From contig PLBW01000064.1 of the NCBI GenBank assembly GCA_003135475.1, positions 1-41,599 of the forward strand: a DNA stretch of 41,599 nucleotides, given 5' to 3'. Numbering within the stretch: the stretch's first letter is position 1; the number at the start of each line of letters is the position of its first letter. This stretch comes from Acidobacteriaceae bacterium (GTDB taxonomy: Bacteria > Acidobacteriota > Terriglobia > Terriglobales > Acidobacteriaceae). Below the pieces are notes generated by a model, which worked only from the letters and a program-made list of their open reading frames with translations, had not been told where the DNA came from and did no database searches. The position numbers and the translations under genes were made by a program. Of the stretch, positions 1 through 8,300 are shown one piece after another.

Positions 1-2
1 CC

Positions 3-2663
3 ATCATCACGGCGCAGAATGAAGCCGCCAATGCGCATCTGCAGGGCATTGCGCTGGTGCAGTCGCAGGAAGAGCAGGCCATCGACGCCGTGGTGCGCAA
101 GTTCTACCTGGGCGAGATCTCCAAGCAAGGCATGATTGCAGAGTCGGCCGCCATCTGGGAAAAGTTTGAAGCGCAGAAGCTGCTCAAGCTGCAGGAAGAG
201 CAGAAGCTGGTGGACCAGGCCTTCGCCCACGCCGGACAGGTGGGCGACACCGGAACGAAGGCGATCCGCAACACGCAGCAGGATACGATAGCGGCCATTC
301 CCCTCGGCACCGACCCCGGAATGGCGGTCGGCTTGCGCGTTGCCGCTGAGCAGCACGGGGATGCCGAGGTACTTGAAGCCCACGAAAAGTTCGCGCTGGA
401 GATGGCGCAGATCGACCAGCGCGCCGATGATGCGATGCTGGGCGGTTATGCCCGCATCGACGCTGAAGCGCAGAAGCTGATCACCGCCGCGCAGGTCAAG
501 TTCACCGAGGCGAACAAGGGCGCCAACCTGGAAAACCCCACCGACTATGCCAAGTACGCGGCCGATTACCAGACAGAGCAGGATGCGGAGACGCGCATCC
601 GCGCCAACGCACAGCGTGAGCGTACGGCCCTGACCCAAAAGGCCGATGAGCAAATCTCGCAGACAGAAGCGGAAGCAGCGCGCGCTTCTCTGCCGGCGTG
701 GCAGGCAGCGCAACAGCGCATCGAAGACGATTACACCCAGCGCCTGGCCAAGATCAAAACCGACGTTGATCAGCACGTCCTGACCGAGCAGCAGGGTGCA
801 CGCGCCGCCACCGCCGCCTGGGCGCTGGCCAACAACGAGATGGAGCGCCAGCAGGAACAGACGCGCGATCGGCTCTCCGGAGAGTTGTCGTCGCTGTTCG
901 ATAACCCCGCGAAGTACATGGAAGAGCGCGGCAAGAAGATCATGATGGACATGCTGGCCAACTGGGTGCTCCAGCTCACCGAAGCCAAAGGGCCGATGGG
1001 CAACGCCATGAGCGTGCTGTTCGGCATGAACCCAGAGATGTCCACTTCGACCAATCCAAAGACGGCGCTGGGCAGCATCTTCGCGCCGCAGCACCACGGG
1101 GCGGCCGGGGCTGGAGGCACAGCGACATTGAGCGCCGCCGGAAGCACGCTGAGCAGCGCAGGCTCGACGCTGAATGCAGCCGGGTCCACTCTGTCTTCCT
1201 CGGGCACGATGCTGGTGTCAGCAGCGCAATCGCTGACCTCGGCGGCGATGGCAATTGGCAGCATGACTGCCCAAGCAGCGGAGGAATCGGGGGCAGCATC
1301 CGGTGGCGGCGGTGACTTCACCGGCATGTTTGGCGGCGGGGGCGCCATGGGCGGCGGCTTCCAGCCCAGCGACATCAATCCGGCCCCGAGCGGATCGACT
1401 GGCGTGATGGGCGTGCCTCCTGGCATGGCCGCACTGTTCGGGGGCGCCATGGGCGGCGGCATCAGCCAGAGCACAATGGGCGGCGGCGGCGGCGTGTCCG
1501 GCAGCGGAACGCAGAACTCTATGACCGGGGGAACCGGCGCGGCCGGAGCGATGGGCGCAGCGCCGGGGATGACATCGGCTATCGGCGGCTCCACCGCCGG
1601 TGCAATCGGCCAGGCCACAAGCCTGTTCGGCACGCTGGCCAGTGGCGGCGTCTTCGGAAGCGGAGTGCAAGGCTTTATGACCGGGGGAACGGGCGCGGCG
1701 CCGTTGCTTAATCCCAACGGAGTGCCCGGAGTAGCGGGCGGCTTCCAGCCCACTGACATTGCGCCCACCAACGATGCAGGAGTACCGGGAACACCGCCTT
1801 CTGGCGCGTCCAGCGGCAGTGGCTTCGGCATGAGTGGGATGCAGATCGCCGGGATGAGCGGGGCTGCGGCCGCCGGCACCATGAGCATGATGCAGGACTG
1901 GAAAGAGGGACACACCGGAGCTGCGGTTGGCCAAGGCGCGATGACCGGTATGCAGATCGGCAGCAACTTTGGCCCGATCGGCATGGGCATCGGCGCAGCC
2001 GTGGGAGCGCTGGTAGGGCTTATCGGTTCGGAATTGGGCAACAAGGGCGCATCGCTGGCGCGGGTTTACAACTGGGGAACGGTGGTGCCGGCCATCACCA
2101 AAGAAATGACCGCATACACCGCCGCCGAAGTGGGCTACGACCAGGGGATGCAAGACATGGAGATGCTGCAAATGCAGGCGCTGGTGCAAATCAAAAAGTG
2201 GGGCAGCGGCGCGATGGCCGTCTATAAAAATACGATTCTGCCGGAGATCAACGTCGCGATGGCCGAGATGCAGCGCCAGCAGGACACTGACCGCAGCGGC
2301 GCCATCACCATGCAAGCCGCGCAGTACGATTCCGGCGGCGTGATCAGCCACTTCGGCGACTTCTCGACCGGGCCGAACTCGGGCTTCATCCACGCGGAAC
2401 TCGGTGAACGCATGGTGGACAAGATGACCAACATGCGACACGGCGGCACGATCAGTGCGTTGAGCCGCGGTGCCGACATCTCGCGCGGCAGCGGCTCTGG
2501 TTTGGGCGGCAACAGTGGCGGCGGCGGCGGAGAACTACACCTCCATATCCATGCGCTCGATGTGCAAGACTTCTCGCGCTTCCTGCGCAACGGCGGTGAC
2601 GAGGTGATCCAGACGCACCTAAATGCTTTCGCGGGCCGTTATGCAGGGAAGGCTTTGGGGTAA
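3..2663 (+). CDS. Phage tail tape-measure protein, C-terminal part (5' end outside window)
   Basis: The reading frame is open to the left edge, so the N-terminus is missing; about 886 residues are visible. The first third is alpha-helical and rich in Gln, Glu and Ala, as in coiled-coil tape-measure proteins that fix tail length. The middle (about 1090-1860) is low-complexity Gly/Ser/Ala/Met sequence with short tandem AGSTLSS-like units and a duplicated MTGGTGAA / GGFQP(S/T)DI module. A glycine-zipper hydrophobic stretch lies at about 1900-2040, a feature often used for membrane insertion during DNA ejection. The C-terminus has a GGVISHFGDFS...HAELGERMVD segment resembling the conserved end of many tape-measure proteins. 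It leads a same-strand tail operon. The functional call rests on composition, length and position; the family is not certain. Confidence 0.75.
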   Translation: MITAQNEAANAHLQGIALVQSQEEQAIDAVVRKFYLGEISKQGMIAESAAIWEKFEAQKLLKLQEEQKLVDQAFAHAGQVGDTGTKAIRNTQQDTIAAIPLGTDPGMAVGLRVAAEQHGDAEVLEAHEKFALEMAQIDQRADDAMLGGYARIDAEAQKLITAAQVKFTEANKGANLENPTDYAKYAADYQTEQDAETRIRANAQRERTALTQKADEQISQTEAEAARASLPAWQAAQQRIEDDYTQRLAKIKTDVDQHVLTEQQGARAATAAWALANNEMERQQEQTRDRLSGELSSLFDNPAKYMEERGKKIMMDMLANWVLQLTEAKGPMGNAMSVLFGMNPEMSTSTNPKTALGSIFAPQHHGAAGAGGTATLSAAGSTLSSAGSTLNAAGSTLSSSGTMLVSAAQSLTSAAMAIGSMTAQAAEESGAASGGGGDFTGMFGGGGAMGGGFQPSDINPAPSGSTGVMGVPPGMAALFGGAMGGGISQSTMGGGGGVSGSGTQNSMTGGTGAAGAMGAAPGMTSAIGGSTAGAIGQATSLFGTLASGGVFGSGVQGFMTGGTGAAPLLNPNGVPGVAGGFQPTDIAPTNDAGVPGTPPSGASSGSGFGMSGMQIAGMSGAAAAGTMSMMQDWKEGHTGAAVGQGAMTGMQIGSNFGPIGMGIGAAVGALVGLIGSELGNKGASLARVYNWGTVVPAITKEMTAYTAAEVGYDQGMQDMEMLQMQALVQIKKWGSGAMAVYKNTILPEINVAMAEMQRQQDTDRSGAITMQAAQYDSGGVISHFGDFSTGPNSGFIHAELGERMVDKMTNMRHGGTISALSRGADISRGSGSGLGGNSGGGGGELHLHIHALDVQDFSRFLRNGGDEVIQTHLNAFAGRYAGKALG

Positions 2664-2666
2664 CTA

Positions 2667-2693
2667 GAAACTTGAAACTCGAAACTCGAAACT
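2667..2693. repeat. Tandem heptamer repeat, GAAACTY type, copy 1
   Basis: About four 7-bp units (GAAACTT, GAAACTC, GAAACTC, GAAACT) fill the gap between the tape-measure stop and the next start. The same array recurs at 4833-4865. It leaves no recognisable ribosome-binding site for the following gene. Confidence 0.85.
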
Positions 2694-2701
2694 GATTCAC
2701 C

Positions 2702-3526
2702 ATGCCTGAGACTGATGTCCTAAACTCGACGCCGACCGATCCGCTGAACCCGGACTACGGCTGGCAGAAGAAGCGCCCGGTCACCCACCTGGTGGGCAAG
2801 GCCAACGTTGGGCCGTCCTACACGCGCGAGATCACCGACGTCGGGCATCAGTTCCTCTTGAGCTGGGGCACGACGCTGGACAGCCAAAAGGCGGAGAGCG
2901 ACATCCTGCGGCTGAAGCGCTATTACGAACAATATCGCGACGGCTTCTTCACGCTGATCGACCAGGAAGGCGCGACCAAACGCGAATTTGTTGGCCGATT
3001 CGTCACGCCTGTCGAGCCCATTCCGATCGGACACAATCGTTGGGCTGCGCAGAATGTGCTGTTCGAAGAAGTGCCGGACGCGCCCATGCGGACCGGGCAC
3101 TATCCCAGCGACTGGACGAATGACTCGATCTGGCGCTTCACGATGAACGACTTTGGCGAAGTGCAGCCGGCAGTGGACGATCCCGCGAGCTGGCATTTCG
3201 AGGGTTCGGACGGCGGCCCCAGCTACTATCAGCTCGTGAGTACAGAGACGGACGCTTATGCGCAGCTCACCTATCTGGGATGGGGATGCCAGGTGTACGG
3301 GGTTATCGGCCCAGGGCTCGGCATCGCGGAGATCCTGCTGGACGGCGATTCGCAAGGCACCGTGGACCAATACAACGTGACCGAAGACTTCACCGGCGTG
3401 CTGCTGATGACAATTACAGATGTGCCGTTGGGGCTGCACACGTTGCGCATGCGCGTAACTGGCACAAAGAACGGCGCATCGAGCGGCTACGGCTGCATTT
3501 TCTATGCGCTCAAGGTCATGAGATGA
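2702..3526 (+). CDS. Minor tail protein with C-terminal carbohydrate-binding-like domain
   Basis: This is a 274-residue protein just after the tape measure, the slot where lambda-like tails and gene transfer agents encode a distal or minor tail protein (gpM/DUF2460-like). Residues 1-150 look like the tail part. Residues about 160-274 resemble a beta-sandwich, galactose-binding-like module: the pattern G.AEILLDG...GTVD.YN, then LGLHTLRMRVTGTKN..SSGYG is typical of such domains. I infer a structural tail-tip protein that may touch cell-surface sugar. The ATG is chosen because it directly follows the heptamer repeat; no good Shine-Dalgarno sequence is visible. The stop overlaps the next start by 4 bp (ATGA), suggesting translational coupling. 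Confidence 0.6.
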   Translation: MPETDVLNSTPTDPLNPDYGWQKKRPVTHLVGKANVGPSYTREITDVGHQFLLSWGTTLDSQKAESDILRLKRYYEQYRDGFFTLIDQEGATKREFVGRFVTPVEPIPIGHNRWAAQNVLFEEVPDAPMRTGHYPSDWTNDSIWRFTMNDFGEVQPAVDDPASWHFEGSDGGPSYYQLVSTETDAYAQLTYLGWGCQVYGVIGPGLGIAEILLDGDSQGTVDQYNVTEDFTGVLLMTITDVPLGLHTLRMRVTGTKNGASSGYGCIFYALKVMR

Positions 3527-4239
3527 CGATCCCGACTAACCAACTCGCTGGAGCGATGGCGCGGCATTCGGCGGTCGCGCCCATCATGCTGCTGGACGTG
3601 CTCGACGTGTTGGGGAACTCGTATCACTTTGCCTCGATGCCGATCCCGTCCGCTGCGGCGCGCGGTATCACACCGATCTTCACCGGCACGACGCCCGCGT
3701 GGAACTGGCATCTTCGCCTCGGCACCTGGGACGACGTCTATCTGCCCTGGCTGCTGACTGCCGGGCCGTTTCACTTGTCCCGATCGATGCAGTCGGACGT
3801 GGGCAACTTCACCCTGCAAAACATGAGCGGCACCAGCAGCGAGCGCGACATGAACAAGCTGATCACCGCGTCGGCGTTCGAAGGCGCGCTGTTCGCCTTC
3901 CGCGAGTGGAACCTGGACGCGCAGAAGGCCGAGTTCGAGATGCACGGGCATCTGTCGATTGTCAGCGTCACCGAGCAGGTGGCCGAGCTGATGGGCGAGC
4001 AGCTCTTCAACCCGAGCGACTATCAAGCGGTGGACCTGGTGAGTGAGACGTGCCGCTGGCGCTATGGCTCGACAGCGTGCGGAGACACCAGCGAGGATCC
4101 ATGCCAGAACACCTATGTGACGTGCAGGCTGGCGAACAAGGAAAGGTTCAGCGGCTTCATCAACAATATGGTGGACGTCCAGCCGATCGGGCTGGCCAAT
4201 GTAAGCACCCGCGACGTGGTGCGGAATAGGCAGGTCTAG
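3523..4239 (+). CDS. DUF2163/phage BR0599-type tail protein
   Basis: This is a 238-residue protein starting at the ATG that overlaps the previous stop. It fits the DUF2163 / phage_BR0599 family, a tail-tip component equivalent to gp13 of the Rhodobacter gene transfer agent. Support comes from the early SFTLQNMSG-like segment (LSRSMQSDVGNFTLQN) and a C-terminal Cys-rich block, CRWRYGSTACG followed by DPCQNTYVTCR, where this family carries conserved cysteines. It lies third in the tail operon, after the tape measure and minor tail protein, which is the expected order. The reading frame is open further upstream, but the overlap start is clearly the better choice. Confidence 0.75.
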   Translation: MTIPTNQLAGAMARHSAVAPIMLLDVLDVLGNSYHFASMPIPSAAARGITPIFTGTTPAWNWHLRLGTWDDVYLPWLLTAGPFHLSRSMQSDVGNFTLQNMSGTSSERDMNKLITASAFEGALFAFREWNLDAQKAEFEMHGHLSIVSVTEQVAELMGEQLFNPSDYQAVDLVSETCRWRYGSTACGDTSEDPCQNTYVTCRLANKERFSGFINNMVDVQPIGLANVSTRDVVRNRQV

Positions 4240-4241
4240 TT

Positions 4242-4269
4242 GCCAGTAGCCAGTAGCCAGTTGCCAGTG
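4242..4269. repeat. Tandem heptamer repeat, GCCAGTA type
   Basis: Four 7-bp units (GCCAGTA, GCCAGTA, GCCAGTT, GCCAGTG) begin three bases after a tail-gene stop and run to the likely start of the methyltransferase. The unit differs from the GAAACTY heptamers at 2667 and 4833 but has the same period and gene-joint position. Confidence 0.85.
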
Positions 4270-4866
4270 AGACGCCCTCCTTATCCGGTTGCTGTGCTGT
4301 GGTGCGGCGGCGCACCTCGTGCCCACTCAAACGGATGGGAGTTCCCCCGCGCAGTCCGGGAGTTACTAATCCGCGAAAATGATGGGCTATCGGTCCTTCA
4401 CCTTTTCGGCGGCCGGGCCGATTTTGGAACGCGCATGGACATCGACCCGAGCACGGACCCGGACATCGTCGGTGATGCGTGGCTACCGCCCTTTGCCCGC
4501 GATTCCTTTGACACAGTCGTCCTCGATCCCCCGTACTGTGGCGACTTCCAAAACATGAACAACCAGAAGGTGAGGGACCTTCTTGCGGGGGCAGCCTACA
4601 TCGCGTGCCGGCGCGTGGTGTGGTTTCATCCAACCTGGATCGAATACCCCGCACACATGAAGCCCGAAAAAGCATGGCTTGTGCGCGTCGGGCGGAGTTG
4701 TGTGGTCCGAGCGCTCCAGTTTTTCATTCCGCCGGCCGTGAAGGAGCCGGTTAAGTACTTCACGCGAGGTCCGGCGGTGAAATACAACCGCTGGCTGCAG
4801 CAGCCTCAAGGGCTGCCGTTCGGGGCACTGCCAACTCGAAACTTGAAACTCGAAACTGGGAACTGA
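4267..4866 (+). CDS. Small DNA methyltransferase (DPPY class) inserted in the tail operon
   Basis: The product is a class I SAM-dependent methyltransferase of about 199 residues. A LHLFGG loop looks like the SAM-binding motif, followed by an acidic DIDPS strand, then SFDTVVLDPPYCGDF. The DPPY tetrad is the catalytic motif of N6-adenine and N4-cytosine DNA methyltransferases. No target-recognition domain or restriction partner is visible, so it looks like a phage orphan enzyme. The frame is open back to a TTG at 4240, but that extension is translated from the GCCAGTA heptamers; I prefer the GTG at 4267. The last residues (TRNLKLETGN) are encoded by the second heptamer array, so both gene edges are repeat-derived. 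It sits between the DUF2163-like gene and the hub gene, where gene-transfer-agent-like tails usually have an NlpC/P60 peptidase. Confidence 0.65.
   Translation: MRRPPYPVAVLWCGGAPRAHSNGWEFPRAVRELLIRENDGLSVLHLFGGRADFGTRMDIDPSTDPDIVGDAWLPPFARDSFDTVVLDPPYCGDFQNMNNQKVRDLLAGAAYIACRRVVWFHPTWIEYPAHMKPEKAWLVRVGRSCVVRALQFFIPPAVKEPVKYFTRGPAVKYNRWLQQPQGLPFGALPTRNLKLETGN
4833..4865. repeat. Tandem heptamer repeat, GAAACTY type, copy 2
   Basis: Units AACTC, GAAACTT, GAAACTC, GAAACTG and GGAACTG cover the 3' end of the methyltransferase frame and stop 4 bases before the hub gene start. The core matches the array at 2667-2693. Confidence 0.8.
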
Positions 4867-4868
4867 CT

Positions 4869-6380
4869 TTGGCCATCAACATCACTTGCGCGTCGATGGG
4901 CTCTCCGATCCCGCTGTGCTATGGCTACATCCATTGCACCGGCATGCGCTTCATCGATCACACTGAGCCCACGCCGCGCTGGCAGGCTGACCATGACTAT
5001 GCGACTCCAACGGCGGCCAACGACACCTGTCTCGACTCGAACGGCAACCTGCAAGTCTGCATGACGCCGGGAACCTCTGGGGGAACTGAGCCCGATTGGA
5101 ACACCAACATCGGCGGGTTCACCGGCTCCGCGCCGCGCTTCCAGAACTACGGCGCCGAACAGGATGGCCCGCAAGTCGGCTTCTGGCTGCTCGGGGAGGG
5201 CGAATGGGATGGGTTCGTCTCACTCTATAACCAGGTTGCGCCGCTGGCTCCCTTTGCCTTCACCTATGATCCTTCGACGGGACTGTACGGAACTGAAGGG
5301 CCAGATGTCTTCGAAGTCCACTTCCACAGTGGCTGCGACACCCCTCTGGGATCGCCAGTCACGCCCGGATCCACCGGCCCAGACCAGCTTTGCGACGCTT
5401 TCTTCAGCGAGCTGCCCGGCGGGATAGTGCCCCTCTGCTACTCACGCATGGCCTACTACGCGCTGAAGTGGACGCCGCCCTTCTATCAGGCTGGCTCTAC
5501 ACTCAATCCGATCGGCAACTGGCGCTCGATGAAGTGCCGCATCTTCGACGACACCGGTGCGCAGACAGACTATAAATTCACCACCAACCCGGCCTGGCAC
5601 TGGGTAGATGCCATCCTACGGCGCGCGGCTTTCCCAAATTCGGAGTATTACATTGACGTCACCGCCGGCATCCAGGCCATCGATACCATCGCAAAAAATA
5701 GTATCGACTGGGGCAGTGTGGTGGAGTTCGCCAACGATTGCGACTATGTGCTGGCCAACGGTCGCAAGCGCTTTGAGGGAAGCTATGCGTTCGCTGGGCA
5801 GACCACCCTGACCGCCATCCTGGAACAGATCCTGATGTGCAGCCGTGGCTATCAGCAGGAGTCGGCCGGCAAACTATTCGTGGCCATGGACAAGCCGCGC
5901 AGCTCAGTGTTCACCCTGACTTCGAAGCACCTTATCCCTGGCACCTTCTCGGTGGACGATAAGACTGTGCACCAGGGCGCCAATGACTACAACGCGTCGT
6001 TCCTCGACACCGACATTCCCGCCATCTCGGATGTGTCCACCATCACCAATGCCGCGGGAGGATATGTTGGTTCGGGCGGCCCCGGAGACCTGGCCACCAT
6101 CGTGACCGAGGAAAAGAACCCGGTCGCGCTTAACGACTGGATCTTTATCGGCGGCAACGACAACGCGCTGCTGAATACAATGTGGCTGGTGAGCGGCAGC
6201 GATGTTGGGGTTGATCCGATCATCGACGATTACACCTTCACCGCGCGGCCGCTGGCCAACGTGGGCGATCAGACGGGCAGTGGCGGAGTGCTGGGCTATC
6301 CGCAAGCGCGGTTCAGCAAGCGCACTCCGCGCATCATCCACAATCGCCACGCCAGGGCGCGAGGAGCGATAGGACCATGA
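4869..6380 (+). CDS. J-like tail hub / host-specificity protein
   Basis: This is a 503-residue protein resembling the central tail-tip (gpJ or gene-transfer-agent gp15-like) hub. Near the middle is MKCRIFDDTG...TTNPAWHWVDAILRRAAFP; the NPAW...D.L segment is a hallmark of J-type hubs. Residues about 40-100 contain a TCLDSNGNLQVCMTPGTSGG...PDW segment like the small modules found in tail spikes and collars. It starts at TTG 4869 just after the heptamer array; an ATG at 4896 is a possible alternative. The stop overlaps the next ATG by 4 bp (6377-6380), so the two are probably translated together. It is shorter than typical J proteins; the next gene may supply the rest of the tip. Confidence 0.65.
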   Translation: MAINITCASMGSPIPLCYGYIHCTGMRFIDHTEPTPRWQADHDYATPTAANDTCLDSNGNLQVCMTPGTSGGTEPDWNTNIGGFTGSAPRFQNYGAEQDGPQVGFWLLGEGEWDGFVSLYNQVAPLAPFAFTYDPSTGLYGTEGPDVFEVHFHSGCDTPLGSPVTPGSTGPDQLCDAFFSELPGGIVPLCYSRMAYYALKWTPPFYQAGSTLNPIGNWRSMKCRIFDDTGAQTDYKFTTNPAWHWVDAILRRAAFPNSEYYIDVTAGIQAIDTIAKNSIDWGSVVEFANDCDYVLANGRKRFEGSYAFAGQTTLTAILEQILMCSRGYQQESAGKLFVAMDKPRSSVFTLTSKHLIPGTFSVDDKTVHQGANDYNASFLDTDIPAISDVSTITNAAGGYVGSGGPGDLATIVTEEKNPVALNDWIFIGGNDNALLNTMWLVSGSDVGVDPIIDDYTFTARPLANVGDQTGSGGVLGYPQARFSKRTPRIIHNRHARARGAIGP

Positions 6381-7321
6381 GCTTCGTCACCTTCGACGTT
6401 CCCGGAGCTGCGGGCACTTTCCCGTGGGGGATGAACAGCAGCGGCGTGATTGCGGGCAGTTACGCCGACGGCTCAAGTAACTACCACGGCTTTGTGCGCG
6501 CGGCCGACGGGACGATCACCACCTTCGATGTGCCAGAGGCTAACCAAACGCAGCCTGGCGGAATCAACGACGACGGGGTCATCTCTGGCTCCTACTACAA
6601 CGGTTCCATAAGTCACGCCTTTGTGCGCGCGGCCGACGGGACAATCACCACCTTCGATGTGCCCAGCGCGACCACTACCAGCGCGGCTGGGATTAACAGC
6701 TCCGGCGTGATCGCCGTTGGATACACGGATGGCTACGAATGCAACCGGGGAGCCGTGCGCGCAGCCGACGGGACGATCACCACCTTTGACGTTTCGGGAG
6801 CTGGCTCGGGGGCCAGCCAAGGAACGAGCCCTTTCAATATCAACGATGATGGCACCATCGATGGCTCGTACATCGATTCGTCCGGGGTGCAGCATGGCTT
6901 TATGCGCGCCCCCGATGGCACGATCACGACCTTCGACCCCCCAGGCTCGACCGCAACTTCAGTGGCTGGGATTAACGCCGGCGCCGCAGTCGTTGGGTAC
7001 TATGCCGACGGGAGCGGCTCCCACGGCTTCCTGCGCGCCACTGGGGGCGCTATTACCAGCTTCGATGCGCCTGGCGACGTCGAAGGGTCGTTCGGATACT
7101 CGGTCAACTCCTCTGGGGAAAGCACCGGTTCGTACAACGATGCCAGTTCGAATAGCCATGGCTTTCTTCGCTCCGCTGGAGGGACGTTCACGGAGTTCGA
7201 CATCCCGTCGGCTGTGCAGACAACCCCTCATGGGATGAACGACAGCGGAGTAATAGCTGGATGGTGGACGGATGCAGAAGACGTCAATCATGGCTTTGTA
7301 GGGACTCCCGACAGCGGCGGT
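6377..7321 (+). repeat. Seven-copy coding tandem repeat (129-147 bp units)
   Basis: Units begin at codons 1, 49, 92, 136, 185, 228 and 273 of the tail protein. The block GCGGCCGACGGGACGATCAC and the following ACCTTCGATGTGCC recur with one or no mismatch near 6500 and 6640, and with a few changes near 6765. Later copies are more diverged. Confidence 0.85.
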
Positions 7322-7861
7322 CCAGCCATCCTCCCACCGGTGCGAATGAAGCGCTTGCCACTCACCGTCGATCTTGCGAGCTGTACCTACGATCAGCAGA
7401 ACCGCCTGCTGCAGTATGAGATCTATCGCGCGCTCGGCCCTGATCCCGACAAGAATGGCATCACCAGTGATCCGTGGAAGCTGCCGTACACGATCGTGCT
7501 GCGCGCCTGGGGCGAGGCGGTCGACGATCTGTGGAACATCCTGAAGGGCGAAGCGGGACAGCCAATCTGCGGCCGGCGCATCACCCTCGATGCCTCGGTG
7601 TCGCCGGAGTGGGCTGGCGATTACGAGATCATGGAGATGCAGACCTTCGCCTTCCAGGGCGATGCCAGCGCGATGTCAACCGGCGGCAGCGTTGGCGGAT
7701 CGACGCGCGCTAGCGCCACTACCGTGCAGCCGCCCAGCGGGGACAGCGGCAGCCTCCAATTGACCCTGCGCACATACTCGGAGGACTGCATGGTCGAGGT
7801 GTCCGACGAACCGACTTACGCCACGGTTCCGGGCGCGGATTTGGCCACAGGAGGGTGGTGA
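6377..7861 (+). CDS. Tail tip/fibre protein with seven HAF-like repeats
   Basis: This is a 494-residue protein in two parts. Residues 1-315 are seven tandem repeats of 43-49 residues, each of the form TFDVP...GIN.SGVI.GSY.DG...HGFVRA.DGTIT. They resemble HAF extracellular repeats (HGF/HAF and GxIN motifs) known from bacterial secreted proteins. Seven equal units suggest a seven-bladed beta-propeller. Residues about 325-494 (from MKRLPLTVDLAS) are not repetitive and look like a phage structural domain. The 4-bp overlap with the hub gene argues for a role in the tail tip, and the repeat part may be the receptor-binding head. Neighbouring repeats share almost identical DNA, so some duplications are recent. 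The function is inferred; no homologous tail protein was recognised. Confidence 0.65.
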   Translation: MSFVTFDVPGAAGTFPWGMNSSGVIAGSYADGSSNYHGFVRAADGTITTFDVPEANQTQPGGINDDGVISGSYYNGSISHAFVRAADGTITTFDVPSATTTSAAGINSSGVIAVGYTDGYECNRGAVRAADGTITTFDVSGAGSGASQGTSPFNINDDGTIDGSYIDSSGVQHGFMRAPDGTITTFDPPGSTATSVAGINAGAAVVGYYADGSGSHGFLRATGGAITSFDAPGDVEGSFGYSVNSSGESTGSYNDASSNSHGFLRSAGGTFTEFDIPSAVQTTPHGMNDSGVIAGWWTDAEDVNHGFVGTPDSGGPAILPPVRMKRLPLTVDLASCTYDQQNRLLQYEIYRALGPDPDKNGITSDPWKLPYTIVLRAWGEAVDDLWNILKGEAGQPICGRRITLDASVSPEWAGDYEIMEMQTFAFQGDASAMSTGGSVGGSTRASATTVQPPSGDSGSLQLTLRTYSEDCMVEVSDEPTYATVPGADLATGGW

Positions 7862-8193
7862 AGAAGTTTGTTAGCTCGACTGATTAAGCTAAGGCTAATG
7901 CCGCTCCATTCCGCAACCTCTTTGAGGAGCGCGGTTGGATACTGTTCTAGGGCCTTTTTTGCCCGCTCCAACTTTGCTATGGTGAGGGGCTGCGGAATGC
8001 CTTTGTCGCTTCGCCGCTTCCGACTGAAGGTCCCGTCGGGGTTAATTCGCTCTGCTTGATGGTAGATGCGTAAAAAAGCTGTGTTGAGTGCTATGCCTTG
8101 TTCCTCTGCGTATTGTTTCACAAGGCTTGCGCGCTCAGGGGAACGACGCCGTGTGCGGAGTAGTAGTTCATAGGTACTAGGTCGCTTAGTCAT
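7816..8193 (-). CDS. Small HTH-like protein, possible phage regulator
   Basis: This is a 125-residue basic protein, convergent to the tail operon and overlapping the last 46 bases of its final gene. Two segments look like helix-turn-helix units: EEQGIALNTAFLRIYHQAERI, followed by a basic FSRKRRSDKG, and LKEVAEWSGISLSLISRANKLL near the C-terminus. The family was not recognised. Its ATG at 8193 has AT-rich DNA upstream (8194-8300), unlike the surrounding GC-rich sequence. It may be a phage regulatory gene or the first host gene after the prophage; the window does not show which. The coding assignment rests on length and plausible composition. Confidence 0.55.
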   Translation of the reverse strand: MTKRPSTYELLLRTRRRSPERASLVKQYAEEQGIALNTAFLRIYHQAERINPDGTFSRKRRSDKGIPQPLTIAKLERAKKALEQYPTALLKEVAEWSGISLSLISRANKLLHHPPVAKSAPGTVA

Positions 8194-8300
8194 ACATAGA
8201 GCATATAGGCGACACTCTATTATGTCAAACCGTTACTCCATAATAACTAAGCGCGTGCTGGTTACTATATAGTAATATTTAGTCATCACTCCGATTTAAA

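Noticed and set aside
770-2441. Two long open frames (over 400 codons) opposite the tape-measure gene
   Set aside because: They are proline- or histidine-rich shadows of a GC-rich low-complexity gene with no start signals or recognised domains.
2667-4865. Phage attachment site or CRISPR remnant suggested by the heptamer arrays
   Set aside because: The unit is only 7 bp, there are no spacers, and no integrase or tRNA is nearby.
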